From DASYRM01 sp036004405 (GTDB taxonomy: Bacteria; Acidobacteriota; Vicinamibacteria; Vicinamibacterales; UBA2999), in assembly GCA_036004405.1 (NCBI GenBank), contig DASYRM010000023.1:1-7945 (forward strand): a stretch of DNA of 7,945 nt. The letters run 5' to 3'. Positions 6,744-7,945 of the stretch are shown here, in pieces. The notes below the pieces were generated by a model. That model saw only the letters and a list, made by a program, of their open reading frames with translations, made no database searches and had not been told where the DNA came from. Numbering within the stretch: position 1 is the stretch's first letter; the number at the start of each line of letters is the position of its first letter. The translations under genes and the position numbers were made by a program.

Positions 6744-6846
6744 CCGCGTCCCCCAAATAGATGGTTGGAGCAGCTTGAGACCCGAACCAGCCAGCAAATA
6801 CCACACTTTGCCCATGTTGCGCCAAGAAATTCGCCGAGCGCGCGGC
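6744..6846. promoter_or_regulatory. Leader region of the beta-barrel gene
   Basis: These 103 bases lie between the permease stop and the barrel start. They are noticeably more AT-rich than the flanking genes and hold the ribosome site GGGGGA just before 6743, so a promoter for the barrel gene is plausible here. I see no well-spaced -35/-10 pair that I would defend. Confidence 0.3.
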
Positions 6847-7515
6847 TCAGGCCGCACGCCGTTCCAGCCGCCGCGCCATGATCGACATCGAGTACGTGCA
6901 CAGCCAGTACACGACGGCGATGAAGATGTAGATCTCGAAGGGCTTGATCTCGCGGTTGTTGACGATCTGCGCGGCCTTGGTGAGGTCGACGTAGCCGATG
7001 ATCGAGGCCAGCGAGGTGTCCTTGAAGAGCACGATCATCTGCGTGACGAGCGAGGGCACCATGTTCCGGAGGGCCTGGGGCAACACGACGTACGCCATCG
7101 TCTTCGTCGCGGTCATGCCGAGCGCGGTCGCCGCCTCCACCTGCCCGCGCGGCACTGACTGCACGCCGGCCCGCACGATCTCGCCGAAGTAGGCCGCCTC
7201 GAAGATCACGAACGCGGTGAGCGCCACACCGTACTCGGGAATGGGCAGCCCCAGCACCTGCGGGACGATGATCCAGATCCAGAAGATGACCATGACGAGC
7301 GGAACGCCGCGGAAGAACTCGACGTAGCCCGTGGCCGGCAGCCGGATCCACGGGGCCTGCGCGAGCCGGGCCAGACCCACGAAGATACCGAGCACGAAGC
7401 CGAGCACGATGGCCGGGATGGCCAGCCGCAGCGTCCCGCCGACGAAGGGTCCGAAGCCGACCAGGCCCTGGAGCATCAAGAACTTGAAGTTGTTCACGAT
7501 GACCGAGAAGTCCAT
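6847..7515 (-). CDS. Amino acid ABC transporter permease, GltK/HisM-like
   Basis: This 222-residue inner-membrane permease belongs to the polar amino acid (His/Glu/Gln/Arg) uptake family. The family opening FVGGTLRLAIPAIVLGF (about 25-41) is the first core helix. The EAA loop that contacts the ATPase is EAATALGMTATKTMAYVVLP (about 127-146), followed by FKDTSLASIIGYVDL. Around five membrane helices can be seen, and the chain ends in the basic cytoplasmic tail MARRLERRAA. Length is normal. The ATG at 7515 lies 7 bases after the stop of the upstream permease, so the two form one operon and a heterodimeric channel. The ribosome site (AGGCGA) borrows the upstream stop codon region. No ATP-binding subunit follows downstream: the next gene is the unrelated barrel. 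The ATPase and the binding protein must therefore lie beyond the right edge or elsewhere. The exact substrate is unknown. Confidence 0.93.
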   Translation of the reverse strand: MDFSVIVNNFKFLMLQGLVGFGPFVGGTLRLAIPAIVLGFVLGIFVGLARLAQAPWIRLPATGYVEFFRGVPLVMVIFWIWIIVPQVLGLPIPEYGVALTAFVIFEAAYFGEIVRAGVQSVPRGQVEAATALGMTATKTMAYVVLPQALRNMVPSLVTQMIVLFKDTSLASIIGYVDLTKAAQIVNNREIKPFEIYIFIAVVYWLCTYSMSIMARRLERRAA

Positions 7516-7522
7516 GCGTCGC

Positions 7523-7945
7523 CTAGGCCGCCGGCCGCACGCGCGCGATCAGGCCGGGAATGGCGTAGCGCCGCTCGACGCGGGCCATGATCGTGGCGAT
7601 GGACACGCACAGCACGAGATAGATCAGCGTGCCGGCCGTGAACGCCTCGATGGCCTTCGCCGTGTAGGTCTCGATCTGCCGCGTCTGGAACGTCAGCTCG
7701 GCCACGCTGATCGTCAGCGCCACCGAGGAGTTCTTCAGGAGGTTCAGCGACTCGCTCGTCGCCGGCGGCACGATGAGGCGCAGCGCGACGGGCACGATGA
7801 TGAGCCGGTAGGCCTGGAACGTGGTGAGGCCAATGGCGACGGACGCCTCGAACTGGGTGCGCGGGATCGACTGGATGCCGGAGCGAATGACCTCCGAGAT
7901 GCGCGCGCCGTGGTAGACACCGAGCGCGAGCATGCCCGCCCAGAA
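7523..7945 (-). CDS. Amino acid ABC transporter permease, GltJ-like, C-terminal part
   Basis: This gene enters from the right edge, so only the last 140 residues are present; the frame is open to the final base (FWAGMLALGVYHGARISEV). The EAA loop is clear: EASVAIGLTTFQAYRLIIVP, followed by VALRLIVPPATSESLNLLKN and SSVALTISVAELT, the conserved segment of glutamate/aspartate-type permeases. A last membrane helix (AGTLIYLVLCVSIATIMA) and a basic tail (RVERRYAIPGL) end the protein. It is the upstream partner of the neighbouring permease, with a 7-base spacing, in the order seen in gltJ-gltK type operons. The Met at 7933 is internal and not the true start. The upstream part is expected to add further membrane helices. 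Confidence 0.92.
   Translation of the reverse strand, partial: FWAGMLALGVYHGARISEVIRSGIQSIPRTQFEASVAIGLTTFQAYRLIIVPVALRLIVPPATSESLNLLKNSSVALTISVAELTFQTRQIETYTAKAIEAFTAGTLIYLVLCVSIATIMARVERRYAIPGLIARVRPAA

Noticed and set aside
6831..6848. Possible intrinsic terminator after the permease stop
   Set aside because: The stem is only four base pairs (GCCG/CGGC or GAGC/GCTC) and the following sequence has only three consecutive T residues.
6744..6857. N-terminal extension of the beta-barrel protein
   Set aside because: It would overlap the permease stop and precede the signal peptide; the ATG at 6743 has a good ribosome site.

Overview
The window is GC-rich bacterial DNA. It carries several genes typical of a Gram-negative cell: a periplasmic adaptor lipoprotein with an RND efflux pump, and an outer-membrane beta-barrel with the C-terminal aromatic residue used for barrel assembly. 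The base composition and mix of genes would fit a soil or sediment lineage, such as a proteobacterium or a Rokubacteria/NC10-like phylum. No marker gene here fixes the taxonomy, so this is only an impression. There are no RNA genes, CRISPR arrays, transposases or integrases that I can recognise.

Layout from left to right. (1) 1-1794, minus strand: an efflux operon, read from the right as adaptor lipoprotein (598-1794) then RND pump (1-591, cut by the window edge). (2) 1871-2539, minus: a cyclase/kynurenine-formamidase-like metal hydrolase. (3) 2645-3499, plus: a secreted protein I do not recognise, the only plus-strand gene, in visibly less GC-rich DNA. (4) 3326-4420, minus: a CHASE2 sensor protein that stops right after its membrane helices, with no output domain. 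It converges on and overlaps gene 3 by 174 bases. (5) 4421-4621: a non-coding stretch with several short inverted repeats. (6) 4622-5446, minus: an alpha/beta hydrolase. (7) 5523-6743, minus: an autotransporter-type outer-membrane beta-barrel with almost no passenger. (8) 6847-7945, minus: two membrane permeases of a polar amino acid ABC importer, the upstream one cut by the window edge.

Two groups clearly work together: adaptor plus RND pump export compounds across the envelope, and the two ABC permeases form the heterodimeric channel of an amino acid importer. The remaining genes look like independent units. The most unusual part is 2645-4420. There the unknown secreted protein and the CHASE2 protein meet tail to tail, and both appear to have abnormal C-termini. 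This suggests an old rearrangement or deletion junction near 3240-3360, or sequence errors there. I found no convincing complete new system. The best candidates for a second look are this junction, the orphan CHASE2 sensor, and the nearly passenger-free barrel gene on the same strand.
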